Source: Kurthia huakuii LAM0618 (GTDB lineage: Bacteria > Bacillota > Bacilli > Bacillales_A > Planococcaceae). Taken from it: a DNA stretch of 64,000 bases. The notes under the pieces are model-generated. The model saw nothing but the letters and a program-made list of their open reading frames with translations. It had not been told where the DNA came from and searched no databases. Location of the stretch: the NCBI RefSeq assembly GCF_000505545.1, contig NZ_AYTB01000012.1, positions 96,741-160,740 of the forward strand, read 5' to 3'. Within the stretch, counting starts at the first letter, position 1, and each line of letters begins with the position of its first letter. Shown in pieces: positions 36,809 through 46,290 of the stretch. The translations under genes were made by a program, and so were the position numbers.

Positions 36809-36930
36809 CTTATTTCAGCTCGTTATACCACGTATCTTTTTAAAAAATACACATCTCAGTCCAATGGCGGTTGCCGAATCCTATGTAATCGATTAGCTTT
36901 ATATAGAACAACAACATATTGGAGGTTTTT

Positions 36931-38328
36931 ATGACAACATTAAAAGTAATTTCCAATCCGAAACTGATGGCTGCTGGTCTCATGCTTAGCGCCTTTATCG
37001 GATTGTTTGGAGAAACTGCACTTAATATGGCATTGACGAATATTATGGCCGATTTCTCTGTTTCAACTGGAACCGTACAATGGTTAACGACAGGCTATCT
37101 CCTTGTACTCGGTATTTTAGTTCCGGTCTCCACATTATTATTGCAATGGTTCACGACTAAACAGCTCGCTATAACCGCACTTATATTTTCAATAATTGGT
37201 ACAATTATTTGCGCGCTTGCACCAAATTTTACGTTATTAATGCTTGGTCGTATTGCTCAAGCAATCGGCACGGGGATTTTAATTCCACTTATGATGAACG
37301 TTATTTTAGTCATTTTCCCGATTGAAAAACGTGGCTCTGTGATGGGAATTATGGGGCTTGTGATTACATTAGCTCCGGCAATCGGTCCGACACTATCAGG
37401 CATTATCGTCGATGCTCTAAGCTGGCATTATATTTTTTGGATTAGTTTAGTATTTTACGTTGTACTATTTATCTTATGGGTACCAACGATTCAAAATGTA
37501 TCAGACGTGACAAAGCCAAAAATTGATCTGCCTTCTATTATTTATTCAACAATCGGATTTGGAGGATTGATTTATGGTCTTGGTACGTTGGCAGGAACAT
37601 CGATTACAGAGCCAACTGTTTTTGTACCATTAATTCTCGGTACTATCGCCCTTGTACTGTTTGGCAAACGCCAATTGAGCATGGATGAACCGATGATCAA
37701 TTTACGCGTCTTTCAATTTAAAAATTTTTTACTTGGCACGATGTTATTATTTATCGGCTTTTCGCTTATTTTATCGTCAGCTATTTTATTGCCGCTTTAT
37801 TTAAAAGGTGCGCTATTATTAACAGCTGTTGCAGCAGGTTTAATGATGCTACCAGGAAATATTTTAAATGCTATTTTAGCACCCGTTGTTGGTCGTATTT
37901 TCGATAAAATTGGGCCCCGCTTCTTATTGATTGGCGGTTTTGCGCTGACAGTGCTCGCGAATGCTTTGTTTGTGTTCACATTGAATGACAATCCTCCGCA
38001 ATGGATAATCATTGTAGCATTTGCGCTTCTTTGCTTAGGACTGGCTATGTCATTAATGCCGGCACAAACAAACGGGTTAAATGAACTACCGCCACAACTG
38101 TACCCACACGGTGCAGCAGCGATGAACACCCTACAACAAATCGCTGGCGCCGCTGGAACTGCGCTTGCTATCACATTAATGAATGTCGGTATGACACAAG
38201 CAACAGGTACGTCAGAAGCAGCATTGATGGCTTCTGGCACACAATTTGCATTTCTATTCATTTTAGCCATTTCGATTGTTGGCTTTGTCTTAACGCTCTT
38301 TGTCACACCAGCCAAATTCACAAAATAA
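36931..38328 (+). CDS. MFS exporter, DHA2 (EmrB/QacA) family
   Basis: A 465-residue, 14-helix efflux permease. Recognisable parts are NMALTNIMADFSVSTGTVQWLTTGYLLV in helices 1-2, motif C-like VITLAPAIGPTLSGIIVD in helix 5, and GRIFDKIGPRFLLIGG at the second-half motif A. It should export drugs or metabolites with proton exchange. GGAGG is five bases before the ATG at 36931. It is not close in sequence to the other MFS protein at 9-10.5 kb, though the same subfamily. Confidence 0.88.
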   Translation: MTTLKVISNPKLMAAGLMLSAFIGLFGETALNMALTNIMADFSVSTGTVQWLTTGYLLVLGILVPVSTLLLQWFTTKQLAITALIFSIIGTIICALAPNFTLLMLGRIAQAIGTGILIPLMMNVILVIFPIEKRGSVMGIMGLVITLAPAIGPTLSGIIVDALSWHYIFWISLVFYVVLFILWVPTIQNVSDVTKPKIDLPSIIYSTIGFGGLIYGLGTLAGTSITEPTVFVPLILGTIALVLFGKRQLSMDEPMINLRVFQFKNFLLGTMLLFIGFSLILSSAILLPLYLKGALLLTAVAAGLMMLPGNILNAILAPVVGRIFDKIGPRFLLIGGFALTVLANALFVFTLNDNPPQWIIIVAFALLCLGLAMSLMPAQTNGLNELPPQLYPHGAAAMNTLQQIAGAAGTALAITLMNVGMTQATGTSEAALMASGTQFAFLFILAISIVGFVLTLFVTPAKFTK

Positions 38329-38331
38329 CGC

Positions 38332-38368
38332 AAAAGCAGGCACCGCGTCATGTACGGTGCCTGCTTTT
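38332..38368. terminator. Bidirectional intrinsic terminator
   Basis: aaagcaggcaccg / cggtgcctgctttt hairpin between the MFS gene and panD. Confidence 0.9.
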
Positions 38369-38379
38369 ATATTTTTTGA

Positions 38380-38769
38380 TTAAAAATTCATAATCGTTGC
38401 TTCTGGTTCATGACCAATCATTTCTACGATAGTATTTTCAGGTCCCATAACCGCTACTTTTGGTGAATAATTTGCCGCCTCTTCAACAGACATATACGTG
38501 TACCCAATAATAATAACGATATCTCCAGGTTGTACAAGACGTGCCGCTGCACCATTAACACACACAACGCCGCTTCCTCGTTCACCAGCAATTGTATACG
38601 TTTCAAAACGCGCACCATTATTGTTGTTGACGATATGCACCTTTTCATTGCGTAGTAAACCTACCGCATCCATTAAATCTTCATCAATCGTAATACTCCC
38701 TACATAGTTCAAATCAGCTTGTGTCACTGTTGCACGATGTAGCTTTGATGTCATCATTTCTTTAAACAT
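38380..38769 (-). CDS. panD: Aspartate 1-decarboxylase
   Basis: Makes beta-alanine from aspartate for pantothenate. The proenzyme of 129 residues carries G24-S25 ([10 protein letters not shown]), where self-cleavage yields the pyruvoyl cofactor; the match to position 24/25 supports the ATG at 38769 over the GTG three codons earlier. Other conserved features are [12 protein letters not shown] and [17 protein letters not shown] sequence. It is last in panBCD, one base after panC. Confidence 0.95.
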   Translation of the reverse strand: MFKEMMTSKLHRATVTQADLNYVGSITIDEDLMDAVGLLRNEKVHIVNNNNGARFETYTIAGERGSGVVCVNGAAARLVQPGDIVIIIGYTYMSVEEAANYSPKVAVMGPENTIVEMIGHEPEATIMNF

Positions 38770-38770
38770 A

Positions 38771-39604
38771 CTACTCACCTACCGTAAAAATAATATTGTC
38801 AATCAAACGTACATTATCATAATATAATGCTGTCGCTAAAATCAGTTGCGTATCGGCCTCTTTGACAGGTTGTAAATCGGGATAACTCAACAATTCAATA
38901 TAATCAACGCGTCCGTTTGTTGCCGCTTCGATTTGCGCTTTCGCTGCTATGTGGTCAAACTGCGTAATCGTCTGCTGTAACGACTGTAACGTTTTGTATA
39001 AATTGGGTGCTAATTTACGCTCTTCGGCTGATAAAAATACATTGCGCGAGCTTTTTGCTAGTCCATCTACCTCTCGTACAATTGGAATCGGTCGAATCGT
39101 AATCGGCATATGATAGTCGCGCACGAGCATTTCAATTAACGCAAGCTGCTGCGCATCCTTTTGACCAAAATAAGCAGTTGTTGGCCGCACAATTTGAAAT
39201 AATTTTGTCACGACTTGTAGTACACCATTAAAATGCCCTGGACGCGTAGCACCACATAAAATTTTTGATGCAGCTCCTGCTTCAAACGTAATGCCCCCTT
39301 GATGTGGATACATTTCTTCAACGCTCGGCGCAAATAAAATGTCTACACCGACATCGCTTGCAATACGCGCATCGCGTTCTAAATCACGTGGATACGCTTC
39401 ATAATCTTCATTTGGACCAAACTGCGTTGGATTAACAAAGTCGCTCATGACGACAACATCATTTTCTGAAACGGCCGCCTTTGCTAATGTTTGATGCCCT
39501 TCATGCAAATAGCCCATCGTCGGTACGAGCCCAATCGTATTGTTCGCCGCATAATACGGTGCTAACGCCTGCTGTAATTCTTGAATTGTTGTGATAACTT
39601 TCAT
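38771..39604 (-). CDS. panC: Pantothenate synthetase
   Basis: Joins pantoate and beta-alanine using ATP via pantoyl-adenylate. The HIGH-like motif is in [14 protein letters not shown], and [28 protein letters not shown] and [13 protein letters not shown] sequence ([12 protein letters not shown]) match the family. It is 277 residues. Its ATG overlaps the panB stop by one base (TAATG), implying translational coupling. Confidence 0.96.
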   Translation of the reverse strand: MKVITTIQELQQALAPYYAANNTIGLVPTMGYLHEGHQTLAKAAVSENDVVVMSDFVNPTQFGPNEDYEAYPRDLERDARIASDVGVDILFAPSVEEMYPHQGGITFEAGAASKILCGATRPGHFNGVLQVVTKLFQIVRPTTAYFGQKDAQQLALIEMLVRDYHMPITIRPIPIVREVDGLAKSSRNVFLSAEERKLAPNLYKTLQSLQQTITQFDHIAAKAQIEAATNGRVDYIELLSYPDLQPVKEADTQLILATALYYDNVRLIDNIIFTVGE

Positions 39605-40443
39605 TATTTTATTACGCCCCCATACAGTCCATCAAGTTGTTGTTCATTCATCGTAAAGCTTTGTGCATCACTTGGGAATGTACGTGCCTTGACACCATCG
39701 CGGTACGCTGCAATACCTGCTGCCATCACCGAATGTACATCGCTAAATTTTTCGACGAATTTCGGTACGCGGTGATCTCCATAGCCAAGTAAATCGTGAT
39801 ACACAAGCACTTGCCCATCGACATTAACGCCTGCACCAATGCCGATAATTGGCACCGACACTTGCGCTGCTAAAATGCCTCCAAGCTGTTTTGGAATACA
39901 TTCAAAAACAATGGCACAAACCCCTGCTTTTTCAAGCGCCTTCGCATCATTAATTAATTTTTGAGCACTACTAGCGGTATTACCTTGCACTTTGTAGCCG
40001 CCAAGCACTTCGGCCGATTGTGGTTGCAAACCTAAATGCCCTACTACCGGAATTCCTGCTGCGACAATGCGCTCAATCGCTGGTACAAGCTCGCCAGCAC
40101 CTTCTACCTTGATAGCGTTTGCATTTGATTGTTGGAATAATTGAATCGCATGTTGTACAGCTTGCTCGGTGCTGACATGATACGTTCCAAATGGCATATC
40201 AACGACAACAAACGTGTCTGGTGCACCGCGGCGTACTGCTTTCGCATGATGAATCATGTCATCGATTGTCACCGATACTGTCGAATCATAGCCTAATACG
40301 ACCATCCCTAATGAATCTCCAACTAAAATCATATCGATATTTTGCTGTTCTGCTAGGCGTGCTGATGGATAATCATACGCCGTCATCATCACAATTGGCT
40401 CACCTGTTTGCTTCATTTCCAGAAAATTCACAACATTTTTCAT
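39604..40443 (-). CDS. panB: 3-methyl-2-oxobutanoate hydroxymethyltransferase
   Basis: Transfers a hydroxymethyl group from methylene-tetrahydrofolate to ketoisovalerate, first committed step to pantothenate. Motifs are [37 protein letters not shown] with metal-binding acids, KVEGAGE and [11 protein letters not shown]. The start at 40443 (279 residues) follows AAGGGGG; the longer frame to 40518 has no ribosome site. First gene of panBCD. Confidence 0.96.
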   Translation of the reverse strand: MKNVVNFLEMKQTGEPIVMMTAYDYPSARLAEQQNIDMILVGDSLGMVVLGYDSTVSVTIDDMIHHAKAVRRGAPDTFVVVDMPFGTYHVSTEQAVQHAIQLFQQSNANAIKVEGAGELVPAIERIVAAGIPVVGHLGLQPQSAEVLGGYKVQGNTASSAQKLINDAKALEKAGVCAIVFECIPKQLGGILAAQVSVPIIGIGAGVNVDGQVLVYHDLLGYGDHRVPKFVEKFSDVHSVMAAGIAAYRDGVKARTFPSDAQSFTMNEQQLDGLYGGVIK

Positions 40444-40570
40444 AAATAGGTCCCCCTTACCTGTCTTGTCATATGTCGAATGTACACTAACTTTACAGTA
40501 AATCATATTACTATGCACTTAACATTTAATTAAGTTACACTAAGAAAAACTAAACTATCGAGGTGTTTGT

Positions 40571-41347
40571 ATGAATTGGTCAGAATTAACAAATCGCTTA
40601 CAAAGCCTATGTGATGAACATTCAGAAGGTTTACAACTAAAGATTACATATGGTAAACAAAGCTTTAGTTTTCATGAACTAAACGAAGTATCGTCAGCAA
40701 GTATTATTAAAATACCGCTTGTATTAGCAGTTATGAAACGTATTCAAGAAGATGCACTGCAACTCGAACAACGATGTACAATCGACGACACAGTGAAAGG
40801 CGCTGGCGTATTAGCCTATCTTCATCATGCGCATGAATTTTCGCTACATGACGTAATGAAGCTCGCGATTATCGTATCGGACAATAGCGCATCGAATTAC
40901 TTAATCGAATTGGTCGGTTTTGAAGCAGTCAATGACTTAGCACAGCAAGTCGGTGCACCGTCTACAGTGCTGTTACGCAACTTTATGTCACTCAATCGTA
41001 TGCGCGATAATTTTACAACGGCACATGACATGGTGACGTGGCTCAAATTAATTGGCGAACCTAATCCATATTTCACTGAAGAAAGCCGTCGCCATCTTTA
41101 CGGTATGCTTTATGATCAACAATTTAACCATTTACTCGGCGGTCAAGTGGACGAGTTTGGCGATGTCAAAATAGCGAGCAAGTCCGGTGATAATACCGGC
41201 ATTGAACATGATGTTGCGATTTTCTCGGTCGGTCAACACCGATTATATGTCGCTGTACTAACGCAAAACTTGCCCTATGCTGCCCCCGTTATTAGTGCCA
41301 TTGGAAAAGCATGTGCTGATTTTTTGCGCAGCGCGGCACAAGCGTAA
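40571..41347 (+). CDS. Class A beta-lactamase-like serine hydrolase, cytoplasmic
   Basis: A 258-residue protein with the serine beta-lactamase fold motifs S44-I-I-K47, S103-D-N105 and K204-S-G206. Two features are odd. There is no signal peptide, and the omega-loop ExxLN motif reads FMSLN, so the deacylating Glu is missing. It is therefore unlikely to hydrolyse penicillins efficiently and may act as an amidase or esterase on a cytoplasmic substrate, or bind it. It stands alone and ends in a terminator element. Confidence 0.85.
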   Translation: MNWSELTNRLQSLCDEHSEGLQLKITYGKQSFSFHELNEVSSASIIKIPLVLAVMKRIQEDALQLEQRCTIDDTVKGAGVLAYLHHAHEFSLHDVMKLAIIVSDNSASNYLIELVGFEAVNDLAQQVGAPSTVLLRNFMSLNRMRDNFTTAHDMVTWLKLIGEPNPYFTEESRRHLYGMLYDQQFNHLLGGQVDEFGDVKIASKSGDNTGIEHDVAIFSVGQHRLYVAVLTQNLPYAAPVISAIGKACADFLRSAAQA

Positions 41348-41487
41348 AAAAGAGGCTTTGACAAAACAGTTCCTGTTCCTTTTTTAGCGTTCACCACAAA
41401 AAACCGGAACCGCGCCACCGCACGATTCCGGTTTTTCTTATGCTCATCTGAGAGGCTGTTGTTACACGTATGTCCCAACCTCTTTTT
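41346..41487. repeat. TIR-terminator element, copy 2
   Basis: aaaaagaggctttgacaaaac at one end and tgtcccaacctcttttt at the other, with the inner aaccggaaccgcgc / gattccggttttt hairpin. It fills the space between two convergent genes and overlaps both stop codons. Confidence 0.85.
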
Positions 41488-42268
41488 ATTTTTTCTGTGC
41501 AATCCATACTGTCCAGCGATCCTTTTCAACAATATTGCGCTCTTGTGTTACTTTATTATCTATATAGTCAATCAATTCGTCCAGTTCAGAGTCATCCAAT
41601 TCATACAAAATACTGCGACCAATGCGATGGCGTAACTCTTCTTTTAATAAGTTTTTCGATGGATACGTGCCGCGTACTTCCCAAAAAGGTACTTCCTTAA
41701 CAAGCGTAAAGCCTGTTTCTTCTAACGCCTTGCGCACTTCTGGCCCACGATGACGGCGCTCCGTTTCAGCCGTTTTTAACTTAATAAACTTTTCAAAGAA
41801 GTAACCTCTAATATGCTCTTCGCTACCTGGAAGTAATACGTCTTCAGGTGTGCGATCTTGCACAATAAAGTACCCATCTTTCTCTAAAATGCGATGAGCC
41901 TCTGCGAAAAAAAGATGCAAATCGTCTAAATGGTGAATAAGTGCACGTGCCAACACTAAATCAAATGTTTCATCTTGTAGTGCTGTTTCAAATGCACTCC
42001 CTAACTGAAATGAAATCGTGTCATACTCTTCACAATTTGTTTTTGCTCCATGTAACATTGCCTTTGAGAAATCAACACCTACAACGGATTCTACCCCTGC
42101 ATCTACAAGAGCTTTTGAATAAATCCCACCACCACAGCCAAGATCTACGGCACGAACAAAATGTTTTCCTGGTGGTAATAAGCTCTCTAAATCCTCACTC
42201 CACGATGCATTTGCTTTACGTGAAGCATACGTCATTTTATTTTTCTCATCATGAAAATCAATTGCCAT
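41486..42268 (-). CDS. Class I SAM-dependent methyltransferase
   Basis: A 260-residue Rossmann-fold methyltransferase. Motif I is VRAVDLGCGGGIYSKALVDAGVESVVGVDFSKAM, followed by FETALQDETFDLVLARALIHHLDDL (motif II/III), similar to ubiE/COQ5-type enzymes. The C-terminal half contains HRIGRSILYELDDSELDELIDYI, probably a substrate cap. The substrate is unknown. GAGGTG lies seven bases before the ATG. Confidence 0.87.
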   Translation of the reverse strand: MAIDFHDEKNKMTYASRKANASWSEDLESLLPPGKHFVRAVDLGCGGGIYSKALVDAGVESVVGVDFSKAMLHGAKTNCEEYDTISFQLGSAFETALQDETFDLVLARALIHHLDDLHLFFAEAHRILEKDGYFIVQDRTPEDVLLPGSEEHIRGYFFEKFIKLKTAETERRHRGPEVRKALEETGFTLVKEVPFWEVRGTYPSKNLLKEELRHRIGRSILYELDDSELDELIDYIDNKVTQERNIVEKDRWTVWIAQKK

Positions 42269-42659
42269 CGTTTCTCACCTCATTTCATTGTACTTTTCCC
42301 ATTTTTCGAACAAAACTATCCACTTTCAAACATAATACATATTTCCGCCTAATTTTTATTGCAAAATACAGCCTATAGTTTCACAAAATATCATAAAGTT
42401 CATGATAAGAAAAACATATTCCTTATCTCTTCAAAATTAATAGGTCAAAAGAATCTATTATCATTTTTTTATTTTTTAAATTAGAATATAAGACCTTTAA
42501 ATCGTAAACAGCTATATTTTTTATCGTTTTTTAATTATAATGAATTAAACAATAGGTATATTTCATTACATACAAGCTATTATTTTATGCATTGAAAATA
42601 ATAGCTTTATTTTCAGGTAAATATCTACATTGTAACACTGAATTACGAGGTGCCCAGTT
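42269..42659. other. AT-rich intergenic region with 13-bp inverted repeat
   Basis: No gene is seen between the divergent methyltransferase and PAS-MCP genes. A perfect inverted repeat aagctattatttt / aaaataatagctt lies at 42574-42607, about 50 bases before the PAS-MCP start, and is followed by an AT-rich run. It could be a terminator-like attenuator or an operator. Confidence 0.5.
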
Positions 42660-43559
42660 ATGAATATCGAACAAACTATTTTAAATGCTCTTTTACCGTC
42701 ATTTTTTAAAGAATTGGCGATTATTATTTTCGATAAAAATAAAAAGATTATTTTTGCGACCACATCATTTGCAAAAACAGTTGGTTATCGAGAACAAGAA
42801 TTACTGACAATGTACCATCAAGACTTATGTTTTCCTTCGTTCTCACAAAGTGCTGAATATCGTAAGTTTTGGCATAATTTATTTCAAGGAAATAGCTTCC
42901 AAGACAAAATTATTCGCCGCGACCGACACAACAATGAAATTTTTTTAGAAGCGAATTACTTTCCAATTTTTGATGAACAACAGCAAGTCATTGCGGTCGC
43001 AAAAATTGCGTTCAACATTACAGGACGCACAGAACGTATTAATGCAGCTTCATCAACTGTTTTCGACATTGCCACACAATTAACGGAATTATCCGTTGTT
43101 GGCCAAGAAAAAATCACACTGCTAAACAACAATATGAATGATGTCGTCTATGCTTCGGAGCTAAACAAAGATGCCGTTGAAACATTGGATACACAAACAA
43201 CGCAAATCCATCACATTGTCGATATGATTCGTAGTATTTCTCGTCAAACGAATATGTTGGCGCTCAATGCAGCAATTGAAGCAGCGCGTGCCGGTGAATA
43301 TGGCCGTGGCTTTAGCGTTGTAGCTGACGAAGTGCGAAAATTATCACAACAAGTAGATAAAGCCATCGTCGAAGTACGCGAAAGCGTTGAGCAAATTACC
43401 GAACAAACAACAAAAATCTCTGCAAGTTCCGAGGCTGCAACACAAATGATGGCGATTGTGCAAGAAGTGATCGCTGAAAACGCCGAATCGTATGAAAATT
43501 TAACAAACAAGGCGAGCGATTTACAGCTTGAAGCAGAAGAGCTAAAACGTATTTTTTAA
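42660..43559 (+). CDS. Soluble PAS-containing chemoreceptor
   Basis: A short 299-residue methyl-accepting protein with no membrane segment. An N-terminal PAS domain (about 15-125; [25 protein letters not shown]) precedes a signalling domain whose tip is [34 protein letters not shown]. It should pass an internal redox or ligand signal to CheA. The signalling hairpin is short compared with transmembrane MCPs. GAGGTG lies nine bases upstream of the ATG. Together with HemAT it makes two cytoplasmic sensors in the window. Confidence 0.9.
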   Translation: MNIEQTILNALLPSFFKELAIIIFDKNKKIIFATTSFAKTVGYREQELLTMYHQDLCFPSFSQSAEYRKFWHNLFQGNSFQDKIIRRDRHNNEIFLEANYFPIFDEQQQVIAVAKIAFNITGRTERINAASSTVFDIATQLTELSVVGQEKITLLNNNMNDVVYASELNKDAVETLDTQTTQIHHIVDMIRSISRQTNMLALNAAIEAARAGEYGRGFSVVADEVRKLSQQVDKAIVEVRESVEQITEQTTKISASSEAATQMMAIVQEVIAENAESYENLTNKASDLQLEAEELKRIF

Positions 43560-43560
43560 C

Positions 43561-43606
43561 ACAAAAAAGGAGGGGATTCATCGTATAGAATCTCCTCCTT
43601 TTTTGT
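43561..43606. terminator. Bidirectional intrinsic terminator
   Basis: aaaaaaggaggggattc / gaatctcctcctttttt hairpin between convergent genes. Confidence 0.9.
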
Positions 43607-43619
43607 CGTACTGCTCGTA

Positions 43620-44093
43620 TCATTTTTCAGGAAATGTTACCGGTATATAATAATGTGCTTTGCCGGTTTCAAAATTAGCTTCTACTTCCATAATATAAGT
43701 TCCTTGTTCTTTAATATCTGCTGTATTTGTATATGTCTGTTGTTGTCGATCGTACGCATCCCATAAAATAATACGATAATATTGCGGTTTTGGTTGAAAG
43801 CCAATTTTCAAATAACGCATGCTCTTAATTTGAACGGGCTTTGTAATCGACACCGTTTTCGATGGTGGTAAGGCATCTGTTGAGGCTTTTTCTATTTGTT
43901 GTGTTGTTTTATCTACATACTGCCACGTATAATTTTGTGCTTCTATTTTTTCAATTAAGACGTCACTAACAGCTAAAAACAATGTCGGAGGACGTTTATA
44001 ACTATCATCTATTTCTGGTGCTGATTCGGATTTTTCACTACAACCAGCTAATAACAATATTAGGCCGCATAACAGCACGAGCCAACTTTTCAT
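43620..44093 (-). CDS. Secreted lipoprotein, unknown function
   Basis: A 157-residue protein beginning MKSWLVLLCGLILLLAGCSE, a lipoprotein signal peptide with lipobox LAGC. The mature part starts with an acidic linker and appears beta-rich (YLKIGFQPKPQYYRIILWDAY, GTYIMEVEANFETGKAHYYIPV), suggesting an Ig-like or beta-sandwich fold. The ATG at 44093 is seven bases from GGGAG; earlier ATGs overlap the ribosome site. Unknown family. Confidence 0.75.
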   Translation of the reverse strand: MKSWLVLLCGLILLLAGCSEKSESAPEIDDSYKRPPTLFLAVSDVLIEKIEAQNYTWQYVDKTTQQIEKASTDALPPSKTVSITKPVQIKSMRYLKIGFQPKPQYYRIILWDAYDRQQQTYTNTADIKEQGTYIMEVEANFETGKAHYYIPVTFPEK

Positions 44094-44216
44094 GTACATT
44101 CTCCCTCTCATTTATTTCCATTTAAAGCTATTTAGTGGATGAAATATGCTAAAAAATTCATTTTTTTCCTTGAAAAATTCAGAATTTTCATATATATTTA
44201 AATTACAACATTGTTG

Positions 44217-44340
44217 CATGTTGGCTTATGAAGAGGTCCCTTCATAAGAATGATTTTTTTGCATACACTTGTATGCAACTCCACTCATCTCAGTTTGAAA
44301 CGTAAAAGGTCCAACTCCTCCCCAGGGTTGGGCTTTTTAT
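44217..44340 (+). ncRNA. Candidate structured RNA: three consecutive hairpins
   Basis: Three hairpins follow one another: cttatgaa/ttcataag (44225-44248, then TTTTTTT), gcatac/gtatgc (about 44261-44276) and ccaactc/gggttgg (about 44313-44332, then TTTTT). There is a CUCCUCCCC stretch in the last loop, as in C-rich regulatory RNAs of Firmicutes. There is no open frame. It may be a small RNA or stacked terminators; no known family was recognised. Confidence 0.3.
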
Positions 44341-44449
44341 GTGTTATAGAGAAATCGCACTAAATGATTCTTTTATCTCAATTAATTTCACCGAAACTAT
44401 TTACATTGACCTATCATTTTATTAGAATTAAAGAAAAGGAGGAATTATT

Positions 44450-44974
44450 ATGGCAAAAATGAAATATACATTTGGTTTTTTACTATGCAATTTCTTATTA
44501 ATGGCACCAATTTCACTAGCGACAACAACACAAGCACAGGCTTCAACATATAAAACAAAGTCAACTACGACAACTTCTTTAGAACACTTTACGAAAAAAG
44601 GAACGCTACCGAATACAAAAGGTTCAATTAACATGACCTATAAAACATTGAAGAAAAAAGTTCCGGGTTATTCAGGAATAACAGAAGGTAATTTTATCGT
44701 ATATCAAGCAAAAGATGGCGCAACATATATTTTTAAGCCCAATGGTAATAAATCAACGCCAAATGCCTCTGCTAAAGTACAAGCTATTAATAAAGTGTAC
44801 TTCAAAGAAGCTTATACAAAACAAGATATGCAAAATTTATATGGTGATCCACTCGATAATTTATATAAAACGTCAAAATATTACGTTGGATTCTCATCCT
44901 ACTATGGTAATACTACATTAAGCGTTGGTAATTTCAAAACGATGCAAACAATTGCAGACATTTCAAATTATTAA
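44450..44974 (+). CDS. Secreted protein, unknown function
   Basis: A 174-residue exported protein with a signal peptide (about 1-31, cleavage after QAQA), a Thr/Lys-rich linker, and a globular part with YKTLKKKVPGYSGITEGNFIVYQAKDGATYIFKPNG and a second half containing TKQDMQNLYGDPLDNLYKTSKYYVGF. The halves resemble small beta-lactamase-inhibitor-like or DUF4309-type repeats, but that is uncertain. AAAGGAGG precedes the ATG. It is followed by the IS1182-like relic. Confidence 0.7.
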   Translation: MAKMKYTFGFLLCNFLLMAPISLATTTQAQASTYKTKSTTTTSLEHFTKKGTLPNTKGSINMTYKTLKKKVPGYSGITEGNFIVYQAKDGATYIFKPNGNKSTPNASAKVQAINKVYFKEAYTKQDMQNLYGDPLDNLYKTSKYYVGFSSYYGNTTLSVGNFKTMQTIADISNY

Positions 44975-45100
44975 CGAACAAAGAAGCTGGGACATAAGTA
45001 AAAATTCCATCCTCTAATAGAGAAGGTGATGTCGAATTTGACATCACCTTCTCTATTTTTATACGCGATATGAGAACTAGCCTTCACGTATAGCGTATTT

Positions 45101-45383
45101 TCATAAGTTTGTAGCCATTAATGCGCGGCCAATTTCGCTTTTCACTTTCAATTTTTCTCGGACGGAGAATCGAATGAAACCTAAATTAGCTTTCAAAAAT
45201 CCAAAAATTAGCTCTACATCTATTTTACGTTGACGATAGATTGCAGCTGTTTTTGGTTCTAAAAGCTTCTCTCGGAATACTTTCGCCGAGATGATAAATG
45301 CGAATGGCAATATCATTTTTTTGTAATTTTGCTTCTAAACCTAGCGGCAATATGAATTGATTCATGTTATAATTTTTAAACAT
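45101..45383 (-). pseudogene. IS1182-family transposase, N- and C-terminal ends only
   Basis: The frame from the ATG at 45383 reads MFKNYNMNQFILPLGLEAKL..IAIRIYHLGESIP, the usual IS1182 transposase N-terminus. It then runs, with a frame change, into the C-terminal RQRKIDVELIFGFLKANLGF and FSVREKLKVKSEIGRALMAT. A full transposase has over 400 residues, so roughly 350 are deleted, including the DDE catalytic centre. Confidence 0.8.
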
Positions 45384-45479
45384 AAGGACACTTCTTTCGT
45401 TTAAGATTTGGTAGTAGGATACTTAAATTTTAACAGGCATTGTCCTTTTTTCTATAAGGAATTTTTGATAGAAGCATAT

Positions 45480-45620
45480 AAGAGTTGTTCGGAGTGAAGG
45501 CCGCGACTTCTGCGGGAACAGCACGAGCGGAATATCCATTTTTTTCGCGAGGGCGCGAAAAAAATTAGATGGAGCCGTGCCTGCGAAAAGCGTCGGCCGA
45601 AACAACGAACAACGGCTGCC
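45480..45620. repeat. GC-rich dispersed-type repeat inside the relic
   Basis: The sequence cggagtgaaggccgcgac, tctgcgggaacagcacgagc and an inner ttttttcgcg/cgcgaaaaaa hairpin is far richer in GC than its surroundings. It resembles the CGACTCCTGCGGGAACAGC-type intergenic repeats of other Bacillales (from memory). It has no coding potential. Confidence 0.5.
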
Positions 45621-45771
45621 TAGCAGACAAAAAAGACATTCACGATTTTATTCAAATCATGAATGTCTTTTCTTATTGACTAGGGTTTTGTCCCAGCCTC
45701 TTTTTATTTTTAAAAATAGTTGGAGAAATCTTCAGTAGCATCGTCTAATAAGTATGGAAGGAGTGAATAAA

Positions 45772-46290
45772 TTGGAAGAATCCTATTGGCAAGCATTGTT
45801 ACAACAACATACCCAAGCATTACTACATATCAGTTTTCTCTATGTAAAAGATTGGCATGCCGCCGAAGATATCGTACAAGATGTTTTCGTTAAATTTTTT
45901 GAAAAGCAGGAACTTTTTCGTCATGAAGCTTCCATCGCCACTTATTTGACGCGTATGACAATCAATCGCTCAAAAGATTATTTGAAAAGTTTTCGTTATC
46001 GTACACAACAGCTAACGAATTACTTTACACAAAGTATCTCAACGCCAAATACATTACTCGTTAAAGAAGAGCAGCTCGCAATTGCTGATGCGATTTTGGC
46101 ATTGCCATTAAAATATCGTGAACCGATTATTTTATATTTTTATCAAAATAAAACATTTCACGACATTAGTCTACTCCTTCAACTACCAGAAAGTACAGTA
46201 CATTATCGATTTACACAAGCAAAAAAGAAACTGCAACAACAAATTACAGCAACAGAGTGGGAGTTGTTTAACTATGAATCCAATTCGTAA
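45772..46290 (+). CDS. Sigma-70 family (ECF-type) RNA polymerase sigma factor
   Basis: A 172-residue ECF sigma factor with region 2 (FLYVKDWHAAEDIVQDVFVKFFEKQ) and region 4 (LPLKYREPIILYFYQNKTFHDISLLLQLPESTVHYRFTQAKKKL). The start is TTG at 45772, eight bases after AAGGAG; the upstream ATG at 45754 overlaps the ribosome site. The following gene overlaps by 17 bases and encodes a membrane protein, the classical sigma/anti-sigma arrangement. A CGTC -10-like box at about 45741 could allow autoregulation, but the -35 is unclear. Confidence 0.87.
   Translation: MEESYWQALLQQHTQALLHISFLYVKDWHAAEDIVQDVFVKFFEKQELFRHEASIATYLTRMTINRSKDYLKSFRYRTQQLTNYFTQSISTPNTLLVKEEQLAIADAILALPLKYREPIILYFYQNKTFHDISLLLQLPESTVHYRFTQAKKKLQQQITATEWELFNYESNS

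Larger units (their letters stand above)
44986..45715. mobile_element. IS1182-family derived, internally deleted element
   Basis: About 730 bases bounded by aagaagctgggacataag and tttgtcccagcctcttttt, imperfect inverted repeats of the same type as the short repeats in this window. Inside are a perfect 17-bp-stem hairpin (45017-45056), a decayed transposase on the minus strand, a GC-rich repeat and a second hairpin (45631-45670). It cannot move by itself. Confidence 0.75.

Noticed and set aside
41275..41532. 85-codon frame on the minus strand (and a similar one at 52494-52760)
   Set aside because: Both read through TIR-terminator elements, sharing the peptide NRNRAVARFRFF/NRNRTTARFRFF because the DNA repeat is shared. 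They are not genes.
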